This document shows, in pieces, positions 33,388 through 42,600 of a stretch of 64,000 bases of DNA. The stretch is from assembly GCF_018070025.1 (NCBI RefSeq), contig NZ_JAGPYQ010000002.1, positions 1,178,001-1,242,000 on the forward strand. The letters are read 5' to 3'. A program made the position numbers and the translations under genes. How positions within the stretch are numbered: position 1 is the stretch's first letter; the number at the start of each line of letters is the position of its first letter. The notes below the pieces were generated by a model, which had not been told where the DNA came from, did no database searches, and worked only from the letters and a program-made list of their open reading frames with translations. The stretch is from Streptomyces liliiviolaceus (lineage in GTDB: Bacteria > Actinomycetota > Actinomycetes > Streptomycetales > Streptomycetaceae).

Positions 33388-34755
33388 GTGGTTCAGCAGA
33401 CAGTGGGAGCGGATCCGTACTTCCCGGCGAACGGCGATCCCCGTTACCGGGTCCATCGGTACGAACTCGCCCTGGACTACCGTCCGGGACCCAACCGGCT
33501 GTCCGGCACCGCGCGTCTGAACGCCATAGCGGGCCGGTCGCCGCTCGCCGAGTTCCAGCTGAACCTCGCCGACTTCCGGATCGGGCGGGTCCGGGTCGAC
33601 GGGCGGGCCACGCACTACACGCACCGGGGCGGCCGGCTGCGGATCCGCCCGGCGAAGCCGCTGCGGGCCGGGGCCGCGTTCACCGTCGAGGTCCACTGGT
33701 CGGGCAACCCCAAGCCGGTGCGGAGCCCGTTCGGCGGGATCGGCTGGGAGGAACTGGAGGACGGGGCGCTGGTGGCGAGCCAGCCGGTGGGGGCGCCGTC
33801 CTGGTACCCGTGCAACGACCGGCCCGCCGACAAGGCCTCGTACCAGATCGCCGTGACCACGCCGTCGGCGTACTCGGTGGTGGCGGGCGGGCGGCTGCTG
33901 ACGCGTACGCCCAAGGCGTCCACGACCACATGGGTGTACGAGCAGGCGGCGCCGACGTCCAGTTATCTGGTCGGGCTCTCCATCGGCAAGTACCAGACCG
34001 TGCTGCTCGGTGACCCGGGACTGGGCGGGGTGCCGCAGTCGGGGCACATTCCGGCACGGCTGCTCACCGAGTTCTCGCGGGACTTCGCGCGGCAGCCCGC
34101 GATGATGACGCTCTTCGAGGAGCTGTTCGGGCCCTACCCCTTCGGTGAGTACGCGGTCGTGGTCACCGAGGAGGAGCTGGACGTGCCCGTGGAGGCACAG
34201 GGCCTGTCCTTGTTCGGTGCGAACCATGTGGACGGCGGGCGGGGGTCCGAGCGGCTCGTCGCGCACGAGTTGGCGCACCAGTGGTTCGGGAACAGTGTGA
34301 GCATCGCCGACTGGCGGCACATCTGGCTGAACGAGGGGTTCGCGAAGTACGCGGAATGGTTGTGGTCCGAGCGGTCGGGTGGGCGCAGTGCGCAGGCGCT
34401 GGCGGGGATCGCGCACCGGGGGCTGGCCGGGAAGCCGCAGGATCTTCGGCTGGCCGATCCCGGGCGGAAGCTGATGTTCGACGACCGGCTGTACGAGCGG
34501 GGCGGGTTGGTGTTGCACGCCGTGCGGTGTGCGTTGGGGGACGAGGCGTTCTTCCGGATGCTGCGGGGGTGGGTGACCGTGCATCGGGGTGGGGCGGTGA
34601 CCACGGCTGCGTTCGCGGCGCATGTGGCTCGGTATTCTGCGGAGCCGTTGGACGAGCTGTTCGCTGCGTGGGTTTTCGAGGGGGCGTTGCCTGCGTTGCC
34701 CTCGGCGGGGGTGGGGATTCCTGAGCGGCCGTCCTATCCGCCTAGCGGGGGGTGA
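33388..34755 (+). CDS. M1-family zinc metallopeptidase (Pld-like candidate)
   Basis: 455-aa aminopeptidase-N-type enzyme. The zinc site is HELAHQ (H293, E294, H297) with E316 in WLNEGFAKYAEW, correct HExxH-x18-E spacing. VTEEELDVPVEAQGLSLFG precedes it in place of the usual GAMEN exopeptidase loop, which appears altered (PVEAQG). The N-terminal beta-saddle covers about 20-210 (RYRVHRYELALDY). It lacks the large C-terminal helical domain of full-length M1 enzymes. GTG at 33388 is chosen from GGGAG upstream; an ATG at 33343 has its GGGAGG only 2 nt away. It follows the Pls-like gene by 88 bp. In S. albulus an epsilon-poly-lysine-degrading zinc aminopeptidase is linked with pls (from memory), so a self-protection or trimming role is plausible. 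Confidence 0.87.
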   Translation: MVQQTVGADPYFPANGDPRYRVHRYELALDYRPGPNRLSGTARLNAIAGRSPLAEFQLNLADFRIGRVRVDGRATHYTHRGGRLRIRPAKPLRAGAAFTVEVHWSGNPKPVRSPFGGIGWEELEDGALVASQPVGAPSWYPCNDRPADKASYQIAVTTPSAYSVVAGGRLLTRTPKASTTTWVYEQAAPTSSYLVGLSIGKYQTVLLGDPGLGGVPQSGHIPARLLTEFSRDFARQPAMMTLFEELFGPYPFGEYAVVVTEEELDVPVEAQGLSLFGANHVDGGRGSERLVAHELAHQWFGNSVSIADWRHIWLNEGFAKYAEWLWSERSGGRSAQALAGIAHRGLAGKPQDLRLADPGRKLMFDDRLYERGGLVLHAVRCALGDEAFFRMLRGWVTVHRGGAVTTAAFAAHVARYSAEPLDELFAAWVFEGALPALPSAGVGIPERPSYPPSGG

Positions 34756-34774
34756 CGGCGGGGCCCCTCCGGGG

Positions 34775-34910
34775 GGGGTGGCGGTGTTTGTGACGTGCGG
34801 GAGCGTCGTGGCTGAGCGCGCAGTTCCCCGCGCCCCTTAGGGAGTGGGGGTGGCGGTTTTTTTGACGTGCGGGAGCGTCGTGGCTGAGCGCGCAGTTCCC
34901 CGCGCCCCTT
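34775..34910. repeat. Tandem copies of a Streptomyces intergenic repeat
   Basis: Two 64-bp units (34775-34838 and 34847-34910, period 72 bp) share TGACGTGCGGGAGCG and then CTGAGCGCGCAGTTCCCCGC with only a few differences. The GCGCAGTTCCCCGCGCCCCTT core is a very common Streptomyces intergenic element, usually part of a hairpin. It is followed by GGGCGCC/GGGCGCCC stems at about 34914-34933. It lies between the convergent M1 peptidase and amidase genes and probably acts in termination. Confidence 0.8.
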
Positions 34911-34942
34911 GAAGGGCGCCCCGGAGGGCGCCCTCTTGGGGG

Positions 34943-35821
34943 CTAGCGGGGGACCTTCAAGGCGTCCCAGGTTTTTTTGCCTGGGATTCCGTCTGCGTCT
35001 TTGCCTTTGAAGCCTTGTTTTTGTTGCCAGGCCGCGTACGACTTGCGGTCTGCTTCCGTCCAGTCGGGGCCCGGGCCGGACTCGTAGCGGCCACAGCCCT
35101 CCGCGACCAGGCGGCGGCCCATCGCCGTGATGACGGCGGACTTCTGGCCCACATGGAAGAAGGCGCTGCCCGGGAAGGGGACGTACGACGGTTTGGGGGG
35201 TGTGGTGGGGGGTTTGGGAGAGGTCGGCTTGCCTTTCAGGCGGGCCGCTATGCGGGTGCGCATGCTGTCCATCGTGAAGCCGCGCGGGTCGACCTTCCCG
35301 GGCTGCCACTCCTTGTGGCCGATCACGGAGCGCTCGCTCCAGCCGTGGGCGCGGCAGATCGCGGCCGAGACCTTCTCGATCGCCTCCTTCTGGACCTCGG
35401 GCCACGGGTCCTTGCCGTCGCCGAGGTTGATGCACTCGAAGCCGTAGAAGTGGCGGTTGCCGTCGGTGTCCGCCTCGTTGTCGGACGGGAGCTTCGTCTC
35501 GTTGACGACGGCCCGCAGGACGTCTCCGTCGCCCAGGCCGGCGTGGTTGGCGCGGCCGTTGCCGACCAGGTGGACATGGCCCTTCTTGTCGATCACCCCG
35601 TGGCACAGGGGTCCGGGCAGGCTGGAATAGCCGTCGTAGCAGATGTCGACGGAGGCGGCGGTGCCCGAGGTGACGGTGTGATGGATCATCACACCGTTCA
35701 TGGGGCCCCAGGCGCCCTTGCTGTTGCGGTTGTGGCTGCGCCAGTTGCGGACCTCGTGGACCGTCAGGCCCTCCGCGCGCAGGATCGCCACCAGTTTGGA
35801 CGCGGTCAGTGGTGTGGCCAT
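34943..35821 (-). CDS. N-acetylmuramoyl-L-alanine amidase (Amidase_2) with C-terminal peptidoglycan-binding module, end of the eCIS operon
   Basis: 292-aa zinc amidase of the T7-lysozyme/PGRP fold. It has GVMIHHTVTSG (His ligand, about 43-53), LPGPLCHGVIDKKGHVHLVG, GRANHAGLGDG and VIGHKEWQPGKVDPRG (second His plus Lys/Asp site, about 167-182). A Pro/Thr linker (KPPTTPPKPS) leads to a C-terminal domain (about 220-292) ending DADGIPGKKTWDALKVPR, as in phage-type lysins. There is no signal peptide. The ATG is 3 nt after the stop of the DUF6519 gene, whose end supplies AAGGAGAG as ribosome-binding site, so it is the last gene of the injection-system operon. It may cut peptidoglycan for assembly, firing or lytic release (inference). 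Confidence 0.88.
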   Translation of the reverse strand: MATPLTASKLVAILRAEGLTVHEVRNWRSHNRNSKGAWGPMNGVMIHHTVTSGTAASVDICYDGYSSLPGPLCHGVIDKKGHVHLVGNGRANHAGLGDGDVLRAVVNETKLPSDNEADTDGNRHFYGFECINLGDGKDPWPEVQKEAIEKVSAAICRAHGWSERSVIGHKEWQPGKVDPRGFTMDSMRTRIAARLKGKPTSPKPPTTPPKPSYVPFPGSAFFHVGQKSAVITAMGRRLVAEGCGRYESGPGPDWTEADRKSYAAWQQKQGFKGKDADGIPGKKTWDALKVPR

Positions 35822-35824
35822 GGG

Positions 35825-37441
35825 TTACTTCTCTCCTTGCGCGTCTGCTTCTGCGTCCGCGGCGTGCTCCGCCTCCGCGGTGGTCTGGGACCTGCCGCCC
35901 GACGGGTCGGCGGCCTCGGCCTGCTGTTCCTCCTCACGGGCCCTCGTCTCCGCCGCGAGCGTCGCCTCGTCCGCCGCCGGGACGTCGGTGGCGAGCGGCG
36001 CGAAGGCCAGGCGCAGGTCCACGGCGCCCGCCTCGCCCTTGACCAGGGCCAGCGGCGCGAAGTGGCGGGTGATTCCGGCCGGTTGCCGGAGCAGTGGCCT
36101 GCGGGAGCGGTCGACCGGCCATTCGACGCCGCCGGTCGCGGTGCGGGCGGGCACGGTCCAGTGGTCGCCGGTGCGGTAGGCGCCGCCCTTGGCGAAGTAC
36201 ACCTCGACGCCGTCCTCCAGGGGCAGCCACTCCCCCTCCGTGACGGGAACGGCTCCGGCACGCAGCGTCGTCGTGCGGCCCTTGCGGCGCGGGCCCTCGT
36301 GGTGGTCCCAGCGGCGCAGGAAGGGGTTGAGGTGCGGCAGCCGTCCGACGCCCGGCTCGGGCTCCGCCGACAGGCGTACGCGGCGGCCGGGGAGGTCCAG
36401 TTCCTCGACCCTCAGCAGGGGCAGGGGCTCCAGGCGGGAGGCGTACGCGGTGTCCGTGAACTCCACGCGGTCGCCCACGTCCAGATCCAGCTTGTCGTCG
36501 TGGCCGAGGGACGCCAACCGCACCCAGGTGCCGTCCAGTTCGTCCACCGGGAAGACCACGGAACCGTTCTCGCGCGACCACTTGAACGAGGCGTCCTTCG
36601 CCGCGCCGCCCGCGTGGATCTCGACCCGGTACAGCTGGTTCTCCGGGCCGCGGTAGCGGGCGTCCGGCTTGACCAGGCAGGGGTCCTCGTCGGCGTGCCC
36701 CGGGCGTTCGGCGCGGGCGGCGAGACGGGACGAGGAGACGGTCCGCTCGCGGGCCCAGCGGGCGAAGGCCTCGCGGACCGTGTCCTTCGACGGTTCGGCG
36801 GCCTCGATGTCCAGGTCGGCGAGCGCCAGGGGCAGGACCTGCCAGACGACCTTGGCGCGGGCGGCGGTGTCCGGCATCGCCGCGCCGAGCGCCACCTCGC
36901 GCAGCGCCGGGTCCTCGGCCGCGGTGACCGCGCGCTCCCAGACCTGGAGGTAGGCGACGAAGGGTGCCTGGGCGGGCGAGGGCAGCCGGTCGCCGGGCTT
37001 CTCCGGGTCGCGGAAGCCGTCCGGCTGGTCCCAGTAGGTCCAGTGCGGGTCCGGCTGCGCGGCGCCCTGTCCCTCGGTGTCGGCGCCGTGCGCGCTGTCG
37101 GCGCCGTCCGTACCGTCCTCCGTGTCCTCGTCCGGTACCGGGACTCCGGCGGCCGGGCGGTCCGCGTCGCACAGGATGCCGTCGACGTAGTACCGGCCGC
37201 CGTGGATGAGGAGGGTGTCGATGTCGTGCTTGCCGCCGACGTACTCGATCCGGAAGCCGGCCGCGTCGCGCGGTCCGCCGTGCGGGCCGATGAGGTCGGT
37301 GGCGAGCGCGCGGGCCTGATGGAGCTGGATCGCGGTCTGTTCGTTGGCGTCGGCGTCGAGCTGGACGCGGCCCTGCTGGACCAGCACCGCCGAGTAGTGC
37401 CGCTCCGGGCGGAAGGTGGAGCGGGAGAGGTCTGCGTGCAT
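35825..37441 (-). CDS. DUF6519 domain protein, eCIS baseplate/tip-associated
   Basis: 538 aa. The N-terminus MHADLSRSTFRPERHYSAVL and QQGRVQLDADANEQTAIQLH (about 23-42) is the DUF6519 hallmark seen in eCIS and phage-like clusters. Around 105-135 there is an acidic insert (DEDTEDGTDGADS). Beta-rich modules follow (FKWSRENGSVVFPVDELDGT). The last 50 residues are Glu/Ala-rich and probably disordered or coiled. No enzyme motif is visible. The gene is 81 bp after the beta-helix protein gene and directly before the amidase. Role probably structural at the distal end, perhaps part of receptor binding (inference). Confidence 0.78.
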   Translation of the reverse strand: MHADLSRSTFRPERHYSAVLVQQGRVQLDADANEQTAIQLHQARALATDLIGPHGGPRDAAGFRIEYVGGKHDIDTLLIHGGRYYVDGILCDADRPAAGVPVPDEDTEDGTDGADSAHGADTEGQGAAQPDPHWTYWDQPDGFRDPEKPGDRLPSPAQAPFVAYLQVWERAVTAAEDPALREVALGAAMPDTAARAKVVWQVLPLALADLDIEAAEPSKDTVREAFARWARERTVSSSRLAARAERPGHADEDPCLVKPDARYRGPENQLYRVEIHAGGAAKDASFKWSRENGSVVFPVDELDGTWVRLASLGHDDKLDLDVGDRVEFTDTAYASRLEPLPLLRVEELDLPGRRVRLSAEPEPGVGRLPHLNPFLRRWDHHEGPRRKGRTTTLRAGAVPVTEGEWLPLEDGVEVYFAKGGAYRTGDHWTVPARTATGGVEWPVDRSRRPLLRQPAGITRHFAPLALVKGEAGAVDLRLAFAPLATDVPAADEATLAAETRAREEEQQAEAADPSGGRSQTTAEAEHAADAEADAQGEK

Positions 37442-37522
37442 GAAGGGGGTCCCCCTGGTCGGAAAGTGCGGTTCGTCGAAGTCGTGGGGCGCGGCTGCGC
37501 GGGGCGGGGCGCTCGGGCGGGT

Positions 37523-39682
37523 CTACGTCACGAAGAAGATCCCGGCGTCCGTTCCCGCGGGCGTGTACTCCGCGAGCCGTGCCCGCAGGTTGTCCTCGCG
37601 CTGGGGCCGGTACAGGTCGTGGAAGGCGCCGAGTTCGGCCCCGTCCTCCGCGCCGCGCCGGATCTCCTGCGCGACCCGGTCCGCGAGCAGCCCGTACCAG
37701 GGCGTCCCGTAGCGCGTGGACGTGAACCGCGGCCGTACGCGGGAGGCCTGACCGGGGCCCGCCTCACCTGCCAGGTCCGGTTGGCAGCGGTACCTGCGGG
37801 GCGTACGGGAGCCGGTGGGCACGTACGAGAAGCGCAGGCAGCCGATGCCGCGGCGGGCCACGTGGAGGCGGCCGGTGAAGAGCGAGTTCTCGGCGATGCG
37901 GACCGCGTGCGTGTGGATCTCGCCGATCACGGTGGTGCGGTGCAGGTGCAGGACGGCGTGGGCGTGCCGGCAGTCGGGGGCGGAGAGCGCCTCGCGGTCG
38001 TCGGCGGTGGCGTCCAGGACACTGTCGCGCAGGTGGATGTCGAGGGGTTCCTCGGAGACCTCGTCGCCGATGACCTCGATGGTGCCGAGGATGCTGTGCT
38101 CGATCTGGAGGCACGCGGTGGTGCGTTCCAGGACGATGCTCGGTTCCTCCGGGGAGTGCGGGTCGCACTCCGGCTCCAGGGACCAGCCGGGCACGAGGGT
38201 GCAGTGGCGTACGACGACGGCGCCCATCGGGCCGGTGACGTTGATGCCGCGGCCGGTGACGAGCAGCCCGTCGAGGACGATCCGGGGGCGCTCGCCGGGG
38301 GCGCAGTCGTCGGAGACGGCACGGATGTTGAGGGCGTCGGGGCGGTTGCTGTACCAGTCGAGCAGCCGGATGACGGGACGGGTGCCCTCTGCCGCGCGCA
38401 GTTCCAGCCGGTCGCCGGGGTCGAGGTCGAAGTCCAGCTGTTCCTGGTAGGCGCCGCTGTGGGTGATCTCGATGATGCCCTCGGGACCGCAGCGGCCCGC
38501 CCGGCGGTCGTGCTGCCAGGCCCGGTAGGCGTCCATGATCTGCCGGTGGCGCTGGCCGGGTCCGACCCGGAACACGGTGGCGTCGGGGCGCGGTTCGCGG
38601 TCGCGTGCGTACTCGCCGCCGCCCAGGTCGGCGCCGGAGGCGTGGTGGTAGTCGACCCAGACGCCCTTGCGGGGCGCGGTCCGTGCGCCGAAGGCGATGC
38701 GGCCCAGCTCCGGGTCGACCGCGACCTGGCCGCGCTTCGGGCGGTAGCGCCACTCCGACAGGTCGGCGACCACGATGTCGGAGGGCGGTACGGGCCTGTC
38801 CTCGCCGTCGCGCCGGATGACGAAGCTCTTGCCGGGGCCGTAGAGGTCGGCGAGCCGGTCGTGGAGCCGGCGGCGGCGGATGAGGGCGGGGACGTTGTCG
38901 ATCTCCGCGATGTGGTGCGGCGAGGGTTCGGGCACCGGCCGGGTGACGAGCGGGGTGTCGTTGCCGAGGATCGAGAAGGTGTACAGGTTGCGGGCGCGGT
39001 CGACGCAGTACGCGGGTGACGAGGTCAGCGAGTGCGCCTTCAGCCGCCAGACGAAGAGTCCGACGCCCGCCGGGGTCCAACCCCCCTGCCGGTGACGGGA
39101 GTCGGCCCTGCGGACGTCGGCCGAGCGGGCCACCTCGCCGAAGGGGCCGCCCGCGAGGTCGAGCGCGGAGCCGTTGCGGAGGTCGGCGAGCCGTCCGCGC
39201 GTGCCGCGCTCCTGGACCCCGGCGCCCCCGGTCCCGTACAGCTTCACGGGCTGCTGGTGGGAGAGGTGGCGGGAGAGTTCGACGGCGCGTGCGGGCCAGC
39301 CCGCCACGTTCTCGGAGAGTTCTTCGAGGAGGTGGAGGGTGCCCTTGCGGCGGCGGTTCGCGACCGTGGCGGCGACGTCGGCGCGGGGTGCGACGGCCTC
39401 GGTGAGCGCGGCCGGTCCGCCGCCGCGCAGACCGGTGGTGAGGACCCGCTCGTAGCCGGGAAGGGTGCGGTAGCCGACGAGGTCGCCGAGGTACGGCAGT
39501 ACCCAGGGGGCCGCCGTCTCGACGAACAGGTCCTCGTAACCCTGCTCGACCCCTTCCCTTACGAGGTCGAGCTGTTCGGCCATGACGGCGAGCAGCGCGC
39601 GCAGGGGTTCGCCCTCCTGGGCGTCGCGCAGCCGGTGCCACTGGGGAAGCAGCTCGGCGAGTCCGTCCGGTTCCCTGGACAT
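37523..39682 (-). CDS. Phage tail protein I-like / parallel beta-helix protein of the eCIS baseplate
   Basis: 719 aa. The first 110 residues resemble the tail-protein-I (gpI) family: GLAELLPQWHRLRDAQEGEP, EQLDLVREGVEQGYEDLFVE, PWVLPYLGDLVGYRTL. A middle part (about 200-400) is beta-rich. From about 415 a right-handed beta-helix is likely: ITHSGAYQEQLDFDLDPGDR, IRAVSDDCAPGERPRIVLDG, GRGINVTGPMGAVVVRHCTL, AVLHLHRTTVIGEIHTHAVR, each coil having V/I/G spacing. Such helices often bind or cleave surface glycans. ATG at 39682 overlaps the stop of the upstream gpJ-like gene (ATGA). No separate tail fibre gene is visible, so this protein is the best candidate for the surface-contacting end (inference). 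Confidence 0.78.
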   Translation of the reverse strand: MSREPDGLAELLPQWHRLRDAQEGEPLRALLAVMAEQLDLVREGVEQGYEDLFVETAAPWVLPYLGDLVGYRTLPGYERVLTTGLRGGGPAALTEAVAPRADVAATVANRRRKGTLHLLEELSENVAGWPARAVELSRHLSHQQPVKLYGTGGAGVQERGTRGRLADLRNGSALDLAGGPFGEVARSADVRRADSRHRQGGWTPAGVGLFVWRLKAHSLTSSPAYCVDRARNLYTFSILGNDTPLVTRPVPEPSPHHIAEIDNVPALIRRRRLHDRLADLYGPGKSFVIRRDGEDRPVPPSDIVVADLSEWRYRPKRGQVAVDPELGRIAFGARTAPRKGVWVDYHHASGADLGGGEYARDREPRPDATVFRVGPGQRHRQIMDAYRAWQHDRRAGRCGPEGIIEITHSGAYQEQLDFDLDPGDRLELRAAEGTRPVIRLLDWYSNRPDALNIRAVSDDCAPGERPRIVLDGLLVTGRGINVTGPMGAVVVRHCTLVPGWSLEPECDPHSPEEPSIVLERTTACLQIEHSILGTIEVIGDEVSEEPLDIHLRDSVLDATADDREALSAPDCRHAHAVLHLHRTTVIGEIHTHAVRIAENSLFTGRLHVARRGIGCLRFSYVPTGSRTPRRYRCQPDLAGEAGPGQASRVRPRFTSTRYGTPWYGLLADRVAQEIRRGAEDGAELGAFHDLYRPQREDNLRARLAEYTPAGTDAGIFFVT

Positions 39683-42600
39683 CAGTTGACCTCCGTCAGA
39701 ATCAGGGTGTCCGCGGCCCTCGGCGACAGCAGGGCGAGCTGTGCGGGGCGGATGCCGCGGAAGACGTACACCGAGCGGCCCTTCGCGAGGCGGCGGGTGT
39801 CGGTGATGTCGGGGTTGAGGCGCAGGAGTTCGGCGAGCGGGACCCCGTACCGGCCGCAGATCTCCGACAGCGTCTCGCCGTCCTTCTTTCGGACGGTGTG
39901 GGTCTTCTCGTCGTACGTGGCTCCGCGTGCCGGGACCGTCGCCTTCGGCAGGCCGGGGTTCGCGAGCAGCTTCGTCAGCTCCGCGGCGGTGATGGAGGCG
40001 GGTACGCCGGTGAAGACGTCGACGTCCACGTAGTCGACGCCGGGCACCCGGTGGGCGGTGGCCAGGATGTCGGAGAGTCGGGCGGGCTGCCCCAACTCGC
40101 GCCCCTCGTAACCGAGTCGGCGCAGGAGTGCCTGGCGCAGGCGGGGTTCGACGAACTGCCAGGAGTGGTCGGGCGACACCTTCACCTTCGCGGAGACGAG
40201 GAGCGCGACGAGTTCGCGGGCGTCCACGCGGACCGGGAGGTTCGGGTCGCCGTACTCGGTGAGGGCCGCCCGCAGGGATCGCAGGAGGGGCGAGTCGCCA
40301 CCGTCGCCGGCTCCGGCTCCGGTGATCGGCACGTCGTCCGTGCCCGCGACCGTCACGTGCAGCACGCGCCTCCGGCCGTCGAAGAGTTCGCGCGCGGCGG
40401 CCCGGCCGACGCCGGCCCGGGAGCGGGCGAAGTCCTCGTAGTCGGCCTCCGACACCAAGCGGTCGAGGGCCGAGACGGCGAGGGGGATCGTGCGGCGCGT
40501 CAGGGCGGGCCCGTCCGCGTCCGCTCCGCCGGTGGCCGGGCGCGGGTTGGTGACCGCGGAGACGCCCAGGGGCCGGGTGAGGGCCTGGGTGACGCGGCCC
40601 GCGGCGACATTGGCCGCCCGGCCGGTGCCGAAGCGGTAGCGGGCGTGGACGTTCTCGTGGCCGCCGGGCAGCCGGGCGCCGTGGACGCCGTCGCCGAAGG
40701 TCACGGTGGTGCGTCCGTCGGCGGTGCTGCCGGTGATGTAGACACGTTCGCGCGGACCCCGTCCGGCGAGGCTGTCGACCTCGTGCCAGAGCACGCCGTC
40801 GGCCCTGATCTCCAGGACCGGGGTGGCGCCGAGCGGGTTGTCGTCGGCGAGCCAGGTGAGGGGCGACTGCCAGAGCGCGAACGTCTGGTTGGCCCGGTCC
40901 GGGTCGCCGCTGCCGATCGCCTCGTCGCGGGACTCGCCGTGCGTCGCCTCGACGACGTTGCCGAGGACGCGCACGCTGTCGCGCCGGTAGCGGTACGCGA
41001 GGTCCGTGGTGAGCGTCAGCTCGGTGTGGACGTGGTCGCCGGGCAGCCGCGGGTCGATCGCCGGTTCGGCGGCGGCGACGGTGACGACCTCGGTGGCCCG
41101 TACGGCGGTGGCGCCGGGCAGGTCGCTGCGCTCTCCGTCGACGATCAGGGTGCGGCCGGGCCGCAACCCGTCGTACAGCTCGGCAAGTTCGATCTCGTTG
41201 CCGTGGACGTCCTCGCCGAGCGGTTCGTCGGCGAGGCGCAGCGGCTCGCCCGCCGCGTGCACCGTGGTGTCGCGGATGTGCGAGAGCAGGACGTCGAACT
41301 CGTCCAGCCACGGGTCGGCCAGGACGAGTTCGGTGCCCCGGCCGGTGATGCCGTAGTTGGTGTACGCGGCCGTCCGCGCCGACTCGACCTTCGTGGTGAC
41401 GTACGCGAGGGCCGGGTCGCCCGGGATGCCTCCCTCGGCGCCCTTGGTGGGGCGTTGGATCGCCACCCAGCTGCCGACCGTGATGTTGTCGCGCACCGAG
41501 TCCAGCTGGAGCAGACGGCGGTTGGCGGGCGCGGGTTTCGAGGCGACGACCACCTCGACGTTCGGGGCGGCGCTGCCCACGGTGTACGTGAGGCTCACCT
41601 CGTACTCGCCGTGCGTGAACTGCTCCGGGACGCCGGGCCGGAGGGTGACCTGTTCGGTGGTGCCGTTGTGGATCCCCACCTGGACCAGGCCGTCCTCGTC
41701 GGGGCGCGACACGGAGAGGGTGCGCTCCGGCAGGCCCGCCCGCAGGACGGCGGTGACGCCGGGCTCCTGCGCGTCGGCGGCCCGCCTGGTGAGCCGGCTC
41801 GGTTCGCGGTCCTGGCCGGCGAGGGCGGACAGTTCCACCTCGCCGGTGCCGAGGCGGAAGGTGACCGGCACGGTGAGGGGCAGATTCTCCGCGCGCTGGT
41901 CGGAGCTGCTGCCCTCGACGTACTGGAACTCCGCCCGCACCGGAGTCCTGCCCGCCGTGTCGAACACGACGCGCATGCTGACCAGCAGGGCGCCGGTGAG
42001 GGGCCAGTCCGCGGTTCGGATGACCCGGCCCCGGTCGTCCTGGACGGGCTTGAGCGGGGCCATCGCGCCGAAGGGAGCGGTGGTCACGCGCAGGGCGAGC
42101 AGTTCGCGCAGGAGCTGCGGGGTGCCGGGGGCGGCGGCCGTGCGCCAGGCCGGGTAGAGACCGGTCAGGCCCGGGTCGAGGACCGACAGCAGACGGGCGG
42201 TGTCCGCGCCGGGGCGGCGGGTGCGGGCCGCTCGCGCGGTGGAGGTGGCCGCCGGTGCCTTGCCGCGCAGGGCGGGCAGGACGGCGCCGAGGGCCTGGAA
42301 GGCGGCCTCGTGGCGGCCGGTCGCGGACGCCGACGTGCTCGGGGCCGCGGGCGCGCTCCGCGTCACTGCCGTCGTCGAGCCCTCCCCCTGAGGGACCGGC
42401 TGAGCGGGCGCCAACTCCAGTGCGCGCTCGGCCAGTTCGGCGAGCACCGCTTCCAGCTGCTCGAACCAGGCCGCCACGTCCTCGTACGGGGTCGCGAGGA
42501 CCTGGGCCTCGCCGAGGCGCGCGACGGGCTCGGCGAGACGGGCCGCGAGGCTCTCCGGTGTGCCGATGCCGTCCAGGTCCGTCCGCAGCGGGGCGAGGAC

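Noticed and set aside
33343-33390. Upstream ATG start for the M1 peptidase
   Set aside because: Its purine-rich site is only 2 nt from the ATG and the added residues look non-family; GTG at 33388 is better placed.
37523-41311. Single very long minus-strand protein spanning the beta-helix gene and part of the gpJ-like gene
   Set aside because: The upstream part is an Arg/Pro/Gly-rich shadow of the gpJ-like gene; the real start is the ATG at 39682 that overlaps the gpJ-like stop.
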